This document shows, piece by piece, positions 19,948 to 30,765 of a stretch of DNA of 64,000 bases. Position 1 is the stretch's first letter. Each line of letters starts with the position of its first letter. The notes under the pieces are model-generated. The model saw only the letters and a list, made by a program, of their open reading frames with translations. It was not told where the DNA came from and ran no database searches. The translations under genes and the position numbers were made by a program. Source of the stretch: Variovorax sp. PBL-H6 (GTDB lineage: Bacteria; Pseudomonadota; Gammaproteobacteria; Burkholderiales; Burkholderiaceae_C); contig NZ_LR594659.1 in NCBI RefSeq assembly GCF_901827155.1, positions 2,356,001 through 2,420,000 on the forward strand, read 5' to 3'.

Positions 19948-21777
19948 TCAGGCCTGCTGGCCCTGCCAATAGGGCTCGGTCGAGATTGCCGCGGCGAGCG
20001 TGGAGGGCACGCGGATCGGCATGTCCAGCAGGATCTGCGCGTTGCCCTTGCCGAGTGGGTCGAACCGGGCCGATGCCGGTCCGCCTCCGGCAAGCGCATC
20101 GTGCAGCAGCAGATTGAGGGATGCCGTGCCAGGCAAATAGAAACGCTCGACGCGTCCCTTGACCATGTGCGCGAAGTACGCGTGGACGGCTTCGGGCGTC
20201 AGCCGTGCCCAAAGCAGCGGCAACCATTCAGGTCGGCGCGCGATGACACCGATGTTGGAGATGTTGCCCTTGTCACCGCTTCGCGCCCAGGCGAGTTGGA
20301 TCAACGGGACTTCCAGCAGCGGTTCCCCTGGCGGGTCGGTCCATGCAGCGGGCGCGTACAAGTCGGATGCGGCCTTGGCAGCGCCTGCACCGCCGTTCAC
20401 CTGCACCGGCGTGGTTTCGCCCGCGATGCGCACGTACGCCGGCGCGCGGCTCTTGTCGAGCAGAAAGGAGAACGGCTTGATGAGGGGTGAGGGCGATGGT
20501 CGCCCCCCGGCAGGCATCGTCGTACCAGGGGACCACGAGGTGCCCGAGGGCGCGATCTCTCGCGCGAAGATTTCCAGCGCCTTCTTCTGTGCATGGTCCG
20601 CTACGACTCGCACCATCACCTCTCTCGATGCCTGCGTGCGCGAGTTGGCGCCATACAGCGACTCGCATCCGAAGAGCTCGACCTGCACGTTCGTGAAGTC
20701 CTGCAGGCCGGCGTCGTCCAGGATCTCTCGCGTGCGTTCGACAATCGCCTCGCCCGTGCGCCGCGCCTTGGCCGCGGCATCGATGCCGACGATCACCATC
20801 ATGCCCGCGCAGCGCCAGCCGTCGAGCTGGGTCGCCGACACCTTGTAGGAGCCGGTGGGCGGCCGGCCGACAGCGCCGCTGACGCGCACGCGCTCGGCCG
20901 AGACCTGCTCCACCCGCACCTGACGGAAGTCGCAGCTCACGTCGGGCAGCAGGTAGGCGCCCGGGTCGCCAATCTCGTAGAGCATCTGTTCGACAACGCA
21001 GGCGCGCTCGATGAGTCCGCCCGTGCCGGGCGCCTTCGTCAGCTCGAAGCTTCCGTCCGCCCGGCATTCGATGATGGGGTAGCCGATATGCGCCCAGTCG
21101 GGAACGCGCTGCCAGTCCGTGAAGAGGCCTCCCGTGGCCTGACACCCGCATTCGATGATGTGGCCGGCCAAGCTCCCGCCGGCAAGCTTGTCGTGGTCTT
21201 CGGGTGTCCAGCCCAGCTCGTGGATCAGCGCGCCCAGGGTCACGGCACTGTCGACGCCGCGGCCGGTGATCACGATGTCCGCGCCAGCCGCCAGGGCACT
21301 CGCCACGGGAAACGCGCCCAGGTACGCATTGGCGCTGAGCACCTGCGAAGGCAGGGCCTCGCCCGTGAACATGTCCTGCGCACCTTCTGCTCGCAATGTG
21401 GCCATGAGCCCGCTGACATCGTCGCCTTCCACGACCGCGATGCGCGGCGAGAGGTTCATGGAAGACGCGAGTGCCTGCAATGCATCGGCACAGCCCTGCG
21501 GGTTGATGCCGCCCGCATTGGCAACCACCTTGATGCCGCGCTTCATCACCTCGGGCAACACCTGGCGCATGGCGACGTCCACGAAGTCGGTCGCGTAACC
21601 CATCTCAGGCTTTTTGGTGCGCACCGCAGCGAGGATCGCCATGGTGGTTTCAGCCAGGTAGTCGAACACCAGGTAATCGATCATTCCGGAGGCCACCAGT
21701 TGAGGTGCGCCCACCGTGCTGTCGCCCCAGAAGCCGGAAGCCCCGCCGATCCGCACGATCTTGTCCGTCATGTTCAT
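19948..21777 (-). CDS. atuA: AtuA-like protein (DUF1446), acyclic terpene utilisation family
   Basis: A 609-residue protein: residues 1-450 are the DUF1446/AtuA domain (start VRIGGASGFWGDSTVGAPQL, then ANAGGINPQGCADAL) and the last 110 residues form the smaller C-terminal domain often fused to it (WARSGDKGNISNIGVIARRPEW). In Pseudomonas atuA is the first gene of the citronellol/geranyl-CoA operon; its biochemical role is unresolved. Here it starts in an ATGA overlap with the remnant of an SDR gene that, as in the atu operon, is its neighbour. It lies tail to tail with the C39 exporter and marks the start of the acyl-CoA super-cluster. Confidence 0.9.
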   Translation of the reverse strand: MNMTDKIVRIGGASGFWGDSTVGAPQLVASGMIDYLVFDYLAETTMAILAAVRTKKPEMGYATDFVDVAMRQVLPEVMKRGIKVVANAGGINPQGCADALQALASSMNLSPRIAVVEGDDVSGLMATLRAEGAQDMFTGEALPSQVLSANAYLGAFPVASALAAGADIVITGRGVDSAVTLGALIHELGWTPEDHDKLAGGSLAGHIIECGCQATGGLFTDWQRVPDWAHIGYPIIECRADGSFELTKAPGTGGLIERACVVEQMLYEIGDPGAYLLPDVSCDFRQVRVEQVSAERVRVSGAVGRPPTGSYKVSATQLDGWRCAGMMVIVGIDAAAKARRTGEAIVERTREILDDAGLQDFTNVQVELFGCESLYGANSRTQASREVMVRVVADHAQKKALEIFAREIAPSGTSWSPGTTMPAGGRPSPSPLIKPFSFLLDKSRAPAYVRIAGETTPVQVNGGAGAAKAASDLYAPAAWTDPPGEPLLEVPLIQLAWARSGDKGNISNIGVIARRPEWLPLLWARLTPEAVHAYFAHMVKGRVERFYLPGTASLNLLLHDALAGGGPASARFDPLGKGNAQILLDMPIRVPSTLAAAISTEPYWQGQQA

Positions 21778-21956
21778 GCCTCCACGAAGTAGTCCAGATC
21801 CGGAGTGATCGTGCCCGGAGGGCGCGGGTCGGGCTCGGCCGTCTTGGCCGCTATGACCACGCGCGCGCCATCGCGTGCGGCCCGCAGCGCGATGGCCTTG
21901 CCGATGCCGCGGCTCGCGCCGGTGATGAAGAGTGTCTTGTCGTGGAGTGTGTTCAT
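21774..21956 (-). pseudogene. Short-chain dehydrogenase (AtuB/HSDL2-like) with large in-frame internal deletion
   Basis: Only 60 codons remain. Residues 1-49 are a perfect SDR N terminus with the NAD(P)-binding TGASRGIGKAIALRAARDGA and the IAAKTAEPDPRPPGTI run typical of HSDL2/AtuB-like enzymes. This is joined directly to TPDLDYFVEA, which resembles the extreme C terminus of the same family. About 220 residues, including the catalytic Tyr-Lys, are missing, so no dehydrogenase activity is possible. The frame and stop codon are intact and the stop overlaps the atuA start. It may now act as a leader ORF that feeds ribosomes into atuA. Confidence 0.75.
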
Positions 21957-22001
21957 GGTGCAGGCGTCAAGCGGGCAATGATCCGATTGGCCAATGCGCC
22001 G

Positions 22002-22092
22002 GTCTTGCGCCGAATGGCTACGGCATCTTCCCGCAGGCAAGGCCGTGGGTCTTGCACAAGGTGGGCGGGCGCGCGGCCAGTCCGCGCAAGAC
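22002..22092. promoter_or_regulatory. Pair of inverted copies of the cluster's 19-bp element
   Basis: Copy one, GTCTTGCGCCGAATGGCTA, is at 22002-22020 on the plus strand. Copy two is on the minus strand at 22074-22092 (GTCTTGCGCGGACTGGCCG). They lie between the divergent starts of the SDR remnant/atuA unit (21956) and the thiolase (22151). Centres are 72 bases apart. See the operator finding. Confidence 0.65.
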
Positions 22093-22150
22093 CTACGGCC
22101 TCCTTCCGCCATAACCTGTGAACCCTGCCCACCCCCGACCGGAGCCCATC

Positions 22151-23335
22151 TTGAGAGAAGCCGTCATCGTTTCCACCGCGCGCACGCCCATTGGACGTGC
22201 GTTCCGCGGATCGCTCAACAACATCAAATCGCCCACCCTGCTGGGACACGCGCTGGCTCACGCCGTGGAGCGCGCGCGCGTCGATCCGGGCGAAATTGAA
22301 GACGTGGTCGTCGGCTCGGTGCTCGGCGCAGGTACGGCGGGCATGAACCTCGCGCGCAATGCGCTGATCGCCGCTGGACTGCCCGTGTCGGTGGCAGGAC
22401 AGACCCTCGATCGCCAGTGCGCCTCGGGCCTGATGGCCATCGCCACCGCCGCCAAGCAGATCATGGTGGATGGCATGGACGTCGTCGTCGCGGCCGGCCA
22501 CGAGAACATCAGCGCCGTGCAGACGCCCTACATGAAATGGGTGGCGCAGGAAGCCGATCCCAACGTCACTGCCAAGGCGCCGCACGCCTACATGCCGATG
22601 CTGCAGACGGCCGAGTTTGTCGCGCGCAAGTACGGCATCGGCCGCGATGCGCAGGACGCCTACGCGTTGGAATCGCAGCGCCGCATTGCCGCCGCGCAGG
22701 AGTCGGGTCGACTGGACGCGGAGATCGTGCCGATCACGGCAACGATGGCCGTGACGGACAAGGCAACGCAACAGGTGTCGTACAAGGAAGTCACGCTCTC
22801 GCGCGACGAGGGCAACCGGCCCGACACCACGCTCCAGGGCTTGTCCAGCCTCAAGCCGGTCATCGAAGGCGGCGTGGTCACGGCGGGCAACTCCAGCCAG
22901 CTCTCCGACGGCGCCTCCGCATGTGTGCTGATGGACCGCGCGCTGGCCGAAAAGCGCGGGTTGCAGCCGCTCGGTATCTATCGCGGCATGGCAGTGGCGG
23001 GTTGCCCGCCCGAGGAGATGGGCATCGGCCCCATCTACGCCATCCCGAAGCTGCTCCAGCGCCATGGCTTGAGCGTGAAGGACATCGGCTTGTGGGAGCT
23101 GAACGAGGCCTTTGCCTGCCAGGTTCTCTATTGCCGCGACCACCTCGGCATCGATCCGTCGATCTACAACGTGGACGGAGGCGGCATCTCCATCGGACAC
23201 CCCTACGGCATGACCGGCGCCCGCCTCGTGGGTCACGCCCTGCTGGAAGGCAAGCGGCGGGGAGTGCGCCACGTGGTCGTCACGATGTGCGTCGGCGGCG
23301 GCATGGGCGCGGCGGGATTGTTCGAGGTCGCCTGA
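22151..23335 (+). CDS. Acetyl-CoA acyltransferase (thiolase)
   Basis: A 394-residue thiolase from the TTG at 22151, which has GGAG six bases upstream and gives the family's normal N terminus ([15 protein letters not shown]); a GTG at 22118 would add 11 residues. The acylated Cys is in LDRQCASGL (about residue 87), the NEAFA loop in [13 protein letters not shown], the catalytic His in [11 protein letters not shown] and the second Cys in TMCVGGGMG. It would release acetyl-CoA in the last step of beta-oxidation. The operator pair in front suggests the same control as the rest of the super-cluster. Confidence 0.92.
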   Translation: MREAVIVSTARTPIGRAFRGSLNNIKSPTLLGHALAHAVERARVDPGEIEDVVVGSVLGAGTAGMNLARNALIAAGLPVSVAGQTLDRQCASGLMAIATAAKQIMVDGMDVVVAAGHENISAVQTPYMKWVAQEADPNVTAKAPHAYMPMLQTAEFVARKYGIGRDAQDAYALESQRRIAAAQESGRLDAEIVPITATMAVTDKATQQVSYKEVTLSRDEGNRPDTTLQGLSSLKPVIEGGVVTAGNSSQLSDGASACVLMDRALAEKRGLQPLGIYRGMAVAGCPPEEMGIGPIYAIPKLLQRHGLSVKDIGLWELNEAFACQVLYCRDHLGIDPSIYNVDGGGISIGHPYGMTGARLVGHALLEGKRRGVRHVVVTMCVGGGMGAAGLFEVA

Positions 23336-23414
23336 ACGCAGAGAGGGTCACGCGACCCCTCTCGCCGCACCGGCTCCGTCGTCCATGGCAGTCGCGCGAT
23401 GCCGCAGACGCGTC

Positions 23415-24620
<1,206 letters not shown>

Positions 24621-24650
24621 GATGAGTTCCTTGGGTGTTGGAGGGGAGGG

Positions 24651-25700
24651 TCAGGTGGCGCCGAGTTGCCGCACGGCGAGCTGCCATGCAAACGCGGCGA
24701 TCGGTCCGGCCTTCGCGCCGGTCTCGCGCGCATTGCCGGCGGCCGCGGTGCCGTCCTCGGCGCGGCGGGCGATGCCTTGCAGGATCGCGGCCAGGCGGAA
24801 CATGTTGTAGACGAGGTAGAAGGTCCAGGTGGACTCCTCGACGGGCGCGTGCCCCGTGCGGCGGCACCACGCGGCCAGGTAGTCGCGCTCGGACGGTATG
24901 CCCAGGGCCGCGAAGTTCTCGCCGGCCATGCCGCGGAACTGCTGCGCCGTCAGGTGCCAGGGCAGCATGTGGTAGCCGAGGTCGGCCAGCGGGTCGCCCA
25001 GCGTGGAGAGTTCCCAGTCGAGCAGCGCGAGCACGCGCGGCTCTGTCGGATGAAAGATCATGTTGTCCAGCCGCAGGTCGCCGTGCACGATGCCGTGCCC
25101 CTGCGCCGCAGGGATGTGCCCTGGCAGCCACGCGATGAGCTTGTGCATCTCGAGGATCGGCCGTGTCTCGGAGGCCTGGTATTGGCGCGACCAGCGCGTG
25201 ATTTGCCGTTCCAGGAACTGTCCCTCTCGCCCGTAGCCCTGCAGGCCCACGGAATCGGGCCGCACCGAATGCAGCGCAGCGACCACGCGGTTCACGTCCT
25301 CGTAGAGCTCCGTGCGTTCCGCGTTCGTGAGCTCCGGCAGCGCCGGGTCCCAGAAGATGCGGCCCTGCACGAATTCCATCACGTAGAACATCGTGCCGAT
25401 CACGCCCGGGTCGTCGCACAGGCAGATAGGCCGGGCAACGGGCACCGAGGTTCCGTGCAGTGCCCGGATCACCCGGTACTCGCGGTCCACCGCGTGCGCT
25501 GACGGCAGCAGTTCGCCTGCCGGCTTCTTGCGCAGCACCCACTGTCCGCGCCCGTCGGTCAGCAAGAAGGTGGGATTCGACTGGCCCCCCGCAAATGCGC
25601 GAGCGCTGAGCTGCGGGCCGAGATCAGGGATGTGGGCCGCGAGGTAGTGCCTGAGGGCCGCGAGGTCGAACGGCGAGTCGCCCTTGTTCATCAGCGGCAT
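24651..25700 (-). CDS. APH-fold phosphotransferase, ACAD11 N-terminal/LvaA-like acyl-CoA kinase
   Basis: A 349-residue aminoglycoside-phosphotransferase-fold kinase. Visible elements are the nucleotide loop GGQSNPTFLL, the ATP-contacting Lys in WVLRKKPAG, the catalytic loop GIVHGDLRLDNMIF (Brenner motif HxDxxxxN) and the metal-binding LALLDWELSTLGDPLADLGY. This group phosphorylates 4-hydroxyacyl-CoA, not antibiotics. It is the promoter-proximal gene of a two-gene minus operon with the ACAD at 23415. Two copies of the cluster's 19-bp element lie directly upstream (25724-25777). Confidence 0.88.
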   Translation of the reverse strand: MPLMNKGDSPFDLAALRHYLAAHIPDLGPQLSARAFAGGQSNPTFLLTDGRGQWVLRKKPAGELLPSAHAVDREYRVIRALHGTSVPVARPICLCDDPGVIGTMFYVMEFVQGRIFWDPALPELTNAERTELYEDVNRVVAALHSVRPDSVGLQGYGREGQFLERQITRWSRQYQASETRPILEMHKLIAWLPGHIPAAQGHGIVHGDLRLDNMIFHPTEPRVLALLDWELSTLGDPLADLGYHMLPWHLTAQQFRGMAGENFAALGIPSERDYLAAWCRRTGHAPVEESTWTFYLVYNMFRLAAILQGIARRAEDGTAAAGNARETGAKAGPIAAFAWQLAVRQLGAT

Positions 25701-25723
25701 TCTGCGCAGTGGAGGGCGCGCGC

Positions 25724-25777
25724 GGCTTGCGCCGACTGGCTAAGCACGGCCGAGCGCGCGACCAATTGCCGCAAGAC
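25724..25777. promoter_or_regulatory. Inverted pair of the 19-bp element between divergent genes
   Basis: GGCTTGCGCCGACTGGCTA is at 25724-25742 on the plus strand. A weaker minus-strand copy, GTCTTGCGGCAATTGGTCG, occupies 25759-25777. They are placed between the kinase start (25700) and the hydratase/dehydrogenase start (25829), centres 35 bases apart. Confidence 0.65.
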
Positions 25778-25828
25778 CGGCACGCCGCCGCGGCGCTACC
25801 CTGCGCGCACCTTCACCCGCCAGACATC

Positions 25829-27943
25829 ATGACCACCTCACCCGTGACACTGCACGAACAGGACGCCGTCGGCGTGCTGCGCATCCAGAACCCGCCCGTG
25901 AATGCACTGTCGCCCGCCGTCGTGCAGGGCCTGATCGCCGGACTCGAGGCCTTCAGCGGCAAGTCGCACCTGAAGGCGCTCGTGCTCCACTGTGAAGGGC
26001 GCACCTTCGTGGCCGGCGGTGACATCGCCGCTTTCGAAGACAAGGATTTCAGCGCCGCCCCGTTGAACCGTTTCCTCGCCGAACTCGAAGCGCAGCAGCG
26101 GCCGGTGGTCGCGGCGCTGCACGGCACCGTGCTTGGCGGCGGACTCGAACTCGCGATGGCCTGCCACTGGCGCATCGCTGCGCCCGAGACGCGATTCGGC
26201 CAGCCTGAAGTGAACATCGGGCTGCTGCCGGGATCGCTGGGCACGCAGCGGCTGCCGCGGCTGGCCGGCGTCGAAAAGGCACTGGAGCTCATCACCACGG
26301 GACGAATGATCGACCTGAATGAAGCCCGTGCCGCGGGCATCGTCGACGAGCTCAGTGCGCTGCCGCTGCTCCAGGCAGCCATTGCACGCGCCCTGGACCT
26401 TGCCGGCCAGCCGCAGAAGATCCGCCGCGCGAGCACCCTGCCGGTTTCATCCACACCGGCTGCGTTGGACGCACTCGCCAAGGCGCGGGAACAGGCCCAG
26501 CGCAAGCCCCAGTACCCTGCGCTGGCGGGCATCGTCAAGGCGATCGAAGCCGCAGCGACGCTGCCTTTCACCGAGGGCGAAAAGGTCGAGGCGCGTGAGT
26601 TCGAAGCCTGCGTCCGCTCGCCGCAGTCCCGCGCGATGCGTCATCTGTTCTTCGCCGAACGGCAGGCCGCGAAGATTCCCGGCCTCGCCGCGGACACGCC
26701 GCTGCGCGACGTCAAGTCGGTCGGCGTGGTGGGCGCCGGCACGATGGGCGGAGGCATCGCCATGACGTTCGCGAACGCGGGCTACGCGGTCACGCTCGTC
26801 GAGGCGACACAAGAGGCGCTGGACCGCGGGTTCGGCATCATCCGCGGCAACTACGAGGCGAGCGCCGCCAAGGGAAAGCTCACCGCGGAGCAGGTGGCCC
26901 AGCGTCTCGCCGCCATCCGACCCACCTTGCGGTACGAGGACCTGGCGGGTTGCGACTTGGTGATCGAGGCCGTGTTCGAAGACATGGCGCTGAAGCAGAG
27001 CATCGCCGCGCGGCTTGGCGCCGTGTGCAGGCCGGGCGCCATCATCGCCACCAACACCTCGACGCTCGACGTCGACCAGATCGCCAGGGCCACTGGCCGT
27101 CCGGCCGACGTGGTCGGCATGCACTTCTTCAGCCCCGCCCACGTGATGCGCTTGCTGGAGGTGGTGCGCGGCGCGGCGACCTCGCCGGATGTGCTGGGCA
27201 CGGTGATGAAGCTGGCCAACCGCATCCGCAAAGTCGCGGTGGTGTCGGGCGTTTGCTACGGCTTCATCGGCAACCGCATGGCCGAGGTGTACATGCGCGA
27301 GGCCGAGTTCCTGCTGATGGAAGGCGCGACCCCGGCGCAGGTGGATGGCGCCGTGGAAGCGCTGGGCTTCGCGATGGGTCCGTGCCGCATGCTGGACATG
27401 GCGGGTGTCGACGTGGGCGCGAAGACGGTCATCGAGCTGGGCAAGTCCGGCGGCCTGCCCCAGGACCCGAGCTACCGGGCCATGGTGCAGAAGCTCTTCG
27501 CCCTCGGCCGCTTCGGCCAGAAGACAGGCGCGGGCTACTACCGCTACGAAGGCCGCAAACCCGTGGAGAACACCGAGACCCTGGAACTCGCCGAGGCGCT
27601 CGCGCGCGAGCATGGCATCGCGCGACGCAGCGACATCGCGCCGCAAGAGATCGTCGAGCGCCTTGTCTACAGCATGGTGAACGAGGGCGCGCGCATCCTG
27701 GAGGAGGGCATTGCCTACCGTGGCAGCGACATCGACGTCATCTGGACCGCGGGCTATGGATTCCCCGACCATCGTGGCGGCCCGATGCACATGGCCGATA
27801 CCGTGGGATTGGGTACCGTCGTGGCGCGGCTGGATCATTACGCCGAGACGCGCGGAAACGAGCACGGCTACTGGACCGTGAGCCCGCTGCTGCGCCAACT
27901 CGCGCAGAAAGGCAAGCCGATCTCGGCATCGGCCCCTGCGTGA
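25829..27943 (+). CDS. Bifunctional enoyl-CoA hydratase/3-hydroxyacyl-CoA dehydrogenase
   Basis: A 704-residue multifunctional beta-oxidation protein. Residues 1-190 are a crotonase domain with the oxyanion-hole motif FVAGGDIAAFE and GTVLGGGLELAMACHWRIA. From about residue 295 there is a Rossmann domain (VGVVGAGTMGGGIA) with the 3-hydroxyacyl-CoA dehydrogenase signature HFFSPAHVMRLLEVVRG, and two C-terminal helical domains (YGFIGNRM). This order is that of FadB/FadJ and of peroxisomal MFE1. A glutamate expected at the second hydratase position is seen in the FGQPEVNIGLLPG strand. Start is the ATG at 25829; the open frame upstream is not coding. Confidence 0.93.
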   Translation: MTTSPVTLHEQDAVGVLRIQNPPVNALSPAVVQGLIAGLEAFSGKSHLKALVLHCEGRTFVAGGDIAAFEDKDFSAAPLNRFLAELEAQQRPVVAALHGTVLGGGLELAMACHWRIAAPETRFGQPEVNIGLLPGSLGTQRLPRLAGVEKALELITTGRMIDLNEARAAGIVDELSALPLLQAAIARALDLAGQPQKIRRASTLPVSSTPAALDALAKAREQAQRKPQYPALAGIVKAIEAAATLPFTEGEKVEAREFEACVRSPQSRAMRHLFFAERQAAKIPGLAADTPLRDVKSVGVVGAGTMGGGIAMTFANAGYAVTLVEATQEALDRGFGIIRGNYEASAAKGKLTAEQVAQRLAAIRPTLRYEDLAGCDLVIEAVFEDMALKQSIAARLGAVCRPGAIIATNTSTLDVDQIARATGRPADVVGMHFFSPAHVMRLLEVVRGAATSPDVLGTVMKLANRIRKVAVVSGVCYGFIGNRMAEVYMREAEFLLMEGATPAQVDGAVEALGFAMGPCRMLDMAGVDVGAKTVIELGKSGGLPQDPSYRAMVQKLFALGRFGQKTGAGYYRYEGRKPVENTETLELAEALAREHGIARRSDIAPQEIVERLVYSMVNEGARILEEGIAYRGSDIDVIWTAGYGFPDHRGGPMHMADTVGLGTVVARLDHYAETRGNEHGYWTVSPLLRQLAQKGKPISASAPA

Positions 27944-27968
27944 CCGGGAGTCCTGGACGGGCCCGCGA

Positions 27969-28760
27969 TCAGCGGCCTGTCCACACCGGCTTGCGCTTCT
28001 CGTTGAAGGCTGCCATGCCCTCGCGCGCATCCTCCGTCATCGGCATGATGGCGATCTGGCTCTCCGTGTAGGCCAGTGCCTGGTCGAAGGACATCGCCGA
28101 GATGGCACGCATCGCATACTTGCCGCGGCGAATCGCGGTGGGGGATTTGTCCACGAGGCGATCCACCAGCCACTGCGTCCTGGCGTCGAGCTCGGCTGCC
28201 GGTACAACGTGGTTGACGAGGCCCACGCGGTGCGCTTCCTGGGCGGGGAAGGGCTCGCCCGTCAGCGCCCATTCGCGCACGATGCGCCGCGGCACCAGGT
28301 CCTGCAGCAGGCTGAGCACCTGCATCGGGAACAGGCCCAGCTTGACTTCGGGCAGGCCGAACAGCGCGTGGTCGGCCGCGACGGCGAAGTCCCCCATGCA
28401 CAGCAGTCCCATGCCGCCGGCCATGCAGGTGCCGTTGACCCGCACCACGATGGGCAGCGTTGCGGCCTGTGCTTCGCGCAGCAGGTCGGCGTAGTCCACG
28501 CTCGGTCGCGAAAAGTCGAACGCGAAGCCCTTGCCGGGCTGCAGGTCACCGCCAGCGCAGAAGGCTTTCTCGCCCGCGCCCGTGAGAACGACGGCGCGAA
28601 CGTCGGCGTTGGCATGCGCCTGGCGCAAGCCTTCGCGGATGCCTGCGATCACGCCGGCGTGGATCGCGTTGCGCTTGTCGGGTCGGTTGATGGTGATCCA
28701 GAAGGTGTTGCCGCGCAGCGCATGGAGCACCTCGGCGTTCGTCCTTGGCTCATCGCTCAT
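27969..28760 (-). CDS. Enoyl-CoA hydratase/isomerase family protein (AtuE/LiuC-like position)
   Basis: A 263-residue crotonase-fold enzyme. The first oxyanion-hole motif is FCAGGDLQPGKGF and the second NGTCMAGGMGLLCMGDFAVA; an ALFGLPEVKLGLFPMQ segment supplies the usual catalytic Glu. The start ATG (28760) overlaps the end of the carboxylase alpha gene by 11 bases, so it is the distal gene of the operon beta subunit, acyl-CoA dehydrogenase, alpha subunit, hydratase. In the atu and liu pathways the hydratase acts directly after the carboxylase, which fits this order. Confidence 0.88.
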   Translation of the reverse strand: MSDEPRTNAEVLHALRGNTFWITINRPDKRNAIHAGVIAGIREGLRQAHANADVRAVVLTGAGEKAFCAGGDLQPGKGFAFDFSRPSVDYADLLREAQAATLPIVVRVNGTCMAGGMGLLCMGDFAVAADHALFGLPEVKLGLFPMQVLSLLQDLVPRRIVREWALTGEPFPAQEAHRVGLVNHVVPAAELDARTQWLVDRLVDKSPTAIRRGKYAMRAISAMSFDQALAYTESQIAIMPMTEDAREGMAAFNEKRKPVWTGR

Positions 28761-30765
28761 TCGGCAACTCCTTGCGCGGTTCCGGCTGGACCTCGACGAC
28801 CACGCGGCGAGCTTCGACCTGCTCACCGGCGCCGACCAGCACGGCGGTGACCACGCCGTGGACGGACGAACTGTGGACATGTTCCATCTTCATGGCTTCC
28901 AGCGTCAACAGCGGCTGGCCCGGCGCGACCTTGTCGCCGACCGCTGCGAAGATGGCCACCACGCGGCCGTTCATCGACGCACGCACGCGGCCATCGCCGC
29001 CGCCTTCTTCCGCGCGGGCCGTGGCAGCGCGCGTGCGGTCCTCCAGCACGTGCGGGCGGCCCGCCTGGCGCAGCCACAGGCTGCTGCCGTCGCGGTCGAA
29101 CGCCACGGTGTCCATCACGCCATCGAGAATGAAGCGCGCCTCCTGCTCGCCCTGCGACACCGACTGCAGCACGTGCTCCCGCCCTCCTGCCGTCACGCGG
29201 AAGGTGTGCGGCTGCGTCTGCGACACGCTCACGACCTGTTCGACGCCGTCGAGCGAGAAGCGCATGCCCAGCGGAAGGCTGTGCGCCAGGCTGCGGCCGC
29301 CCGTAGCGTGCCGGCCCAGTCCGGCTGTCTCGTGCAGCAGCCACGCACCGATCAGCGCGGCGCGGGCATTGGCTTCGTCGTCCGCACCGATGAGGTCGGC
29401 TTCGTTTTGCGCGATGAAGGCCGTGGTGGCAGCGCCGTCGGCGAACACGCGATGGGCCAGGCAGCGCGCCAGGAACTCCTGGTTGGTGCGCACGCCGAGG
29501 GCGACGGTGTCCTCGACACCGCGCAGCAGTCGGCGCCGCGCCTCGTCGCGCGTGGCGCCATGCGCGATCAGCTTGGCAATCATCGAATCGTAGAAAGGCG
29601 GAATCGACGCGCCGGATCGCAGCCCGTGTTCCACGCGCAGCCCCTTCGGGACTTGCCAGCGGCGCAGGGTGCCGCTTTGCGGCATGAAGCCCGCGGGCAC
29701 GTCTTCCGCGCACAGGCGCACCTCGATCGCGTGGCCCGAGAAGGTGATGGCGTCCTGCGCAAGCGGCAGGGCCTCGCCCGCAGCCACGCGCAGCTGCCAC
29801 TCCACCAGGTCCAGCCCGGTGATCGCCTCGGTCACGGGGTGCTCCACCTGCAGCCGGGTGTTCATCTCCATGAAGTAGTAGTGGCCCTCGCGGTCGAGCA
29901 GGAACTCCAGCGTGCCCGCGCCTTCGTAGCCGATCGCCTTGACGGCCGCCACGGCCGTGGCGCCCATGCGCGCGCGCAGCTCGGCGTTCACCGCCGGCGA
30001 AGGCGCTTCCTCGATCACCTTCTGGTGGCGCCGCTGCACCGAGCAGTCGCGCTCGCCCAGGTGCACCGCGTTGCCGAAGCGGTCGGCGAACACCTGGATC
30101 TCGATGTGGCGCGGCTCGATGATGGCGCGCTCCAGGATCACGGTCGCATCGCCGAAGGCGTTCTTCGCCTCCGACTGGGCACTGCGCAGCAGGTCCTTGA
30201 ACTCTCCCGCGGACTTCACCAGCCGCATGCCACGCCCGCCGCCGCCGGCCGTGGCCTTGATCATCACGGGGTAGCCGATGCGCGCGGCCTCCTCCGACAG
30301 GCGCTGCTCGCCCTGGTCGTCGCCCTGGTAGCCGGGGATGCAGGGCACGCCCGCTTCGATCATCAGGCGCTTGGCACCGGCCTTGTCGCCCATTGCGCGG
30401 ATCGCCTCGGGCGATGGGCCGATGAACACGAGGCCGGCTTCGCGGCACGCAGCGGCGAAGTCCTCGTTCTCGGCCAGGAAGCCGTAGCCGGGGTGGATCG
30501 CGTCCGCGCCGCTGGCGCGGGCCGCGTCGATGATGGCCGGAATGCGCAGGTACGACTGCGCGGGCAGCGGCTCGCCGATGCACACGGCCTGGTCGGCGGC
30601 GGCCACGTGGGCGGCCTGTGCGTCGGCCGTCGAATAGACGGCCACCGTGCGGTAGCCGAGCAGGCGGGCGCTGCGCATGACACGCAGGGCAATCTCGCCG
30701 CGGTTGGCGATCAGCACCTTGTCGAAGGGCGTGGGATTTTTCATGGCAGAGCCTGGGTGAGTCAT
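28750..30765 (-). CDS. Acyl-CoA carboxylase alpha subunit (biotin carboxylase + BCCP), AtuF/LiuD-like
   Basis: A 671-residue biotin-dependent subunit. The biotin carboxylase domain fills residues 1-455: KVLIANRGEIALRVMRSA at the start, the ATP-grasp loop KATAGGGGRGMRL, and EMNTRLQVEHPVTE. The biotinyl domain at the C terminus carries the target Lys in LEAMKMEH. The start at 30765 forms an ATGA overlap with the preceding gene; an ATG at 30744 gives the more usual N terminus. The paired beta subunit is probably the product of 31919-33538. Its central 846 bases are nearly identical to the gene at 40172. Confidence 0.92.
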   Translation of the reverse strand: MTHPGSAMKNPTPFDKVLIANRGEIALRVMRSARLLGYRTVAVYSTADAQAAHVAAADQAVCIGEPLPAQSYLRIPAIIDAARASGADAIHPGYGFLAENEDFAAACREAGLVFIGPSPEAIRAMGDKAGAKRLMIEAGVPCIPGYQGDDQGEQRLSEEAARIGYPVMIKATAGGGGRGMRLVKSAGEFKDLLRSAQSEAKNAFGDATVILERAIIEPRHIEIQVFADRFGNAVHLGERDCSVQRRHQKVIEEAPSPAVNAELRARMGATAVAAVKAIGYEGAGTLEFLLDREGHYYFMEMNTRLQVEHPVTEAITGLDLVEWQLRVAAGEALPLAQDAITFSGHAIEVRLCAEDVPAGFMPQSGTLRRWQVPKGLRVEHGLRSGASIPPFYDSMIAKLIAHGATRDEARRRLLRGVEDTVALGVRTNQEFLARCLAHRVFADGAATTAFIAQNEADLIGADDEANARAALIGAWLLHETAGLGRHATGGRSLAHSLPLGMRFSLDGVEQVVSVSQTQPHTFRVTAGGREHVLQSVSQGEQEARFILDGVMDTVAFDRDGSSLWLRQAGRPHVLEDRTRAATARAEEGGGDGRVRASMNGRVVAIFAAVGDKVAPGQPLLTLEAMKMEHVHSSSVHGVVTAVLVGAGEQVEARRVVVEVQPEPRKELPNER
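29665..30510 (-). repeat. 846-bp near-identical tract, inverted copy of 40406-41251
   Basis: From the codon for Gly in GADAIHPGYGF to MPQSGTL the two alpha-subunit genes encode the same protein apart from one residue (Ala/Pro), and the DNA compared by eye is nearly identical including third positions. Outside these limits the genes diverge clearly. The copies have equal length and opposite orientation, 9.9 kb apart. Confidence 0.85.
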
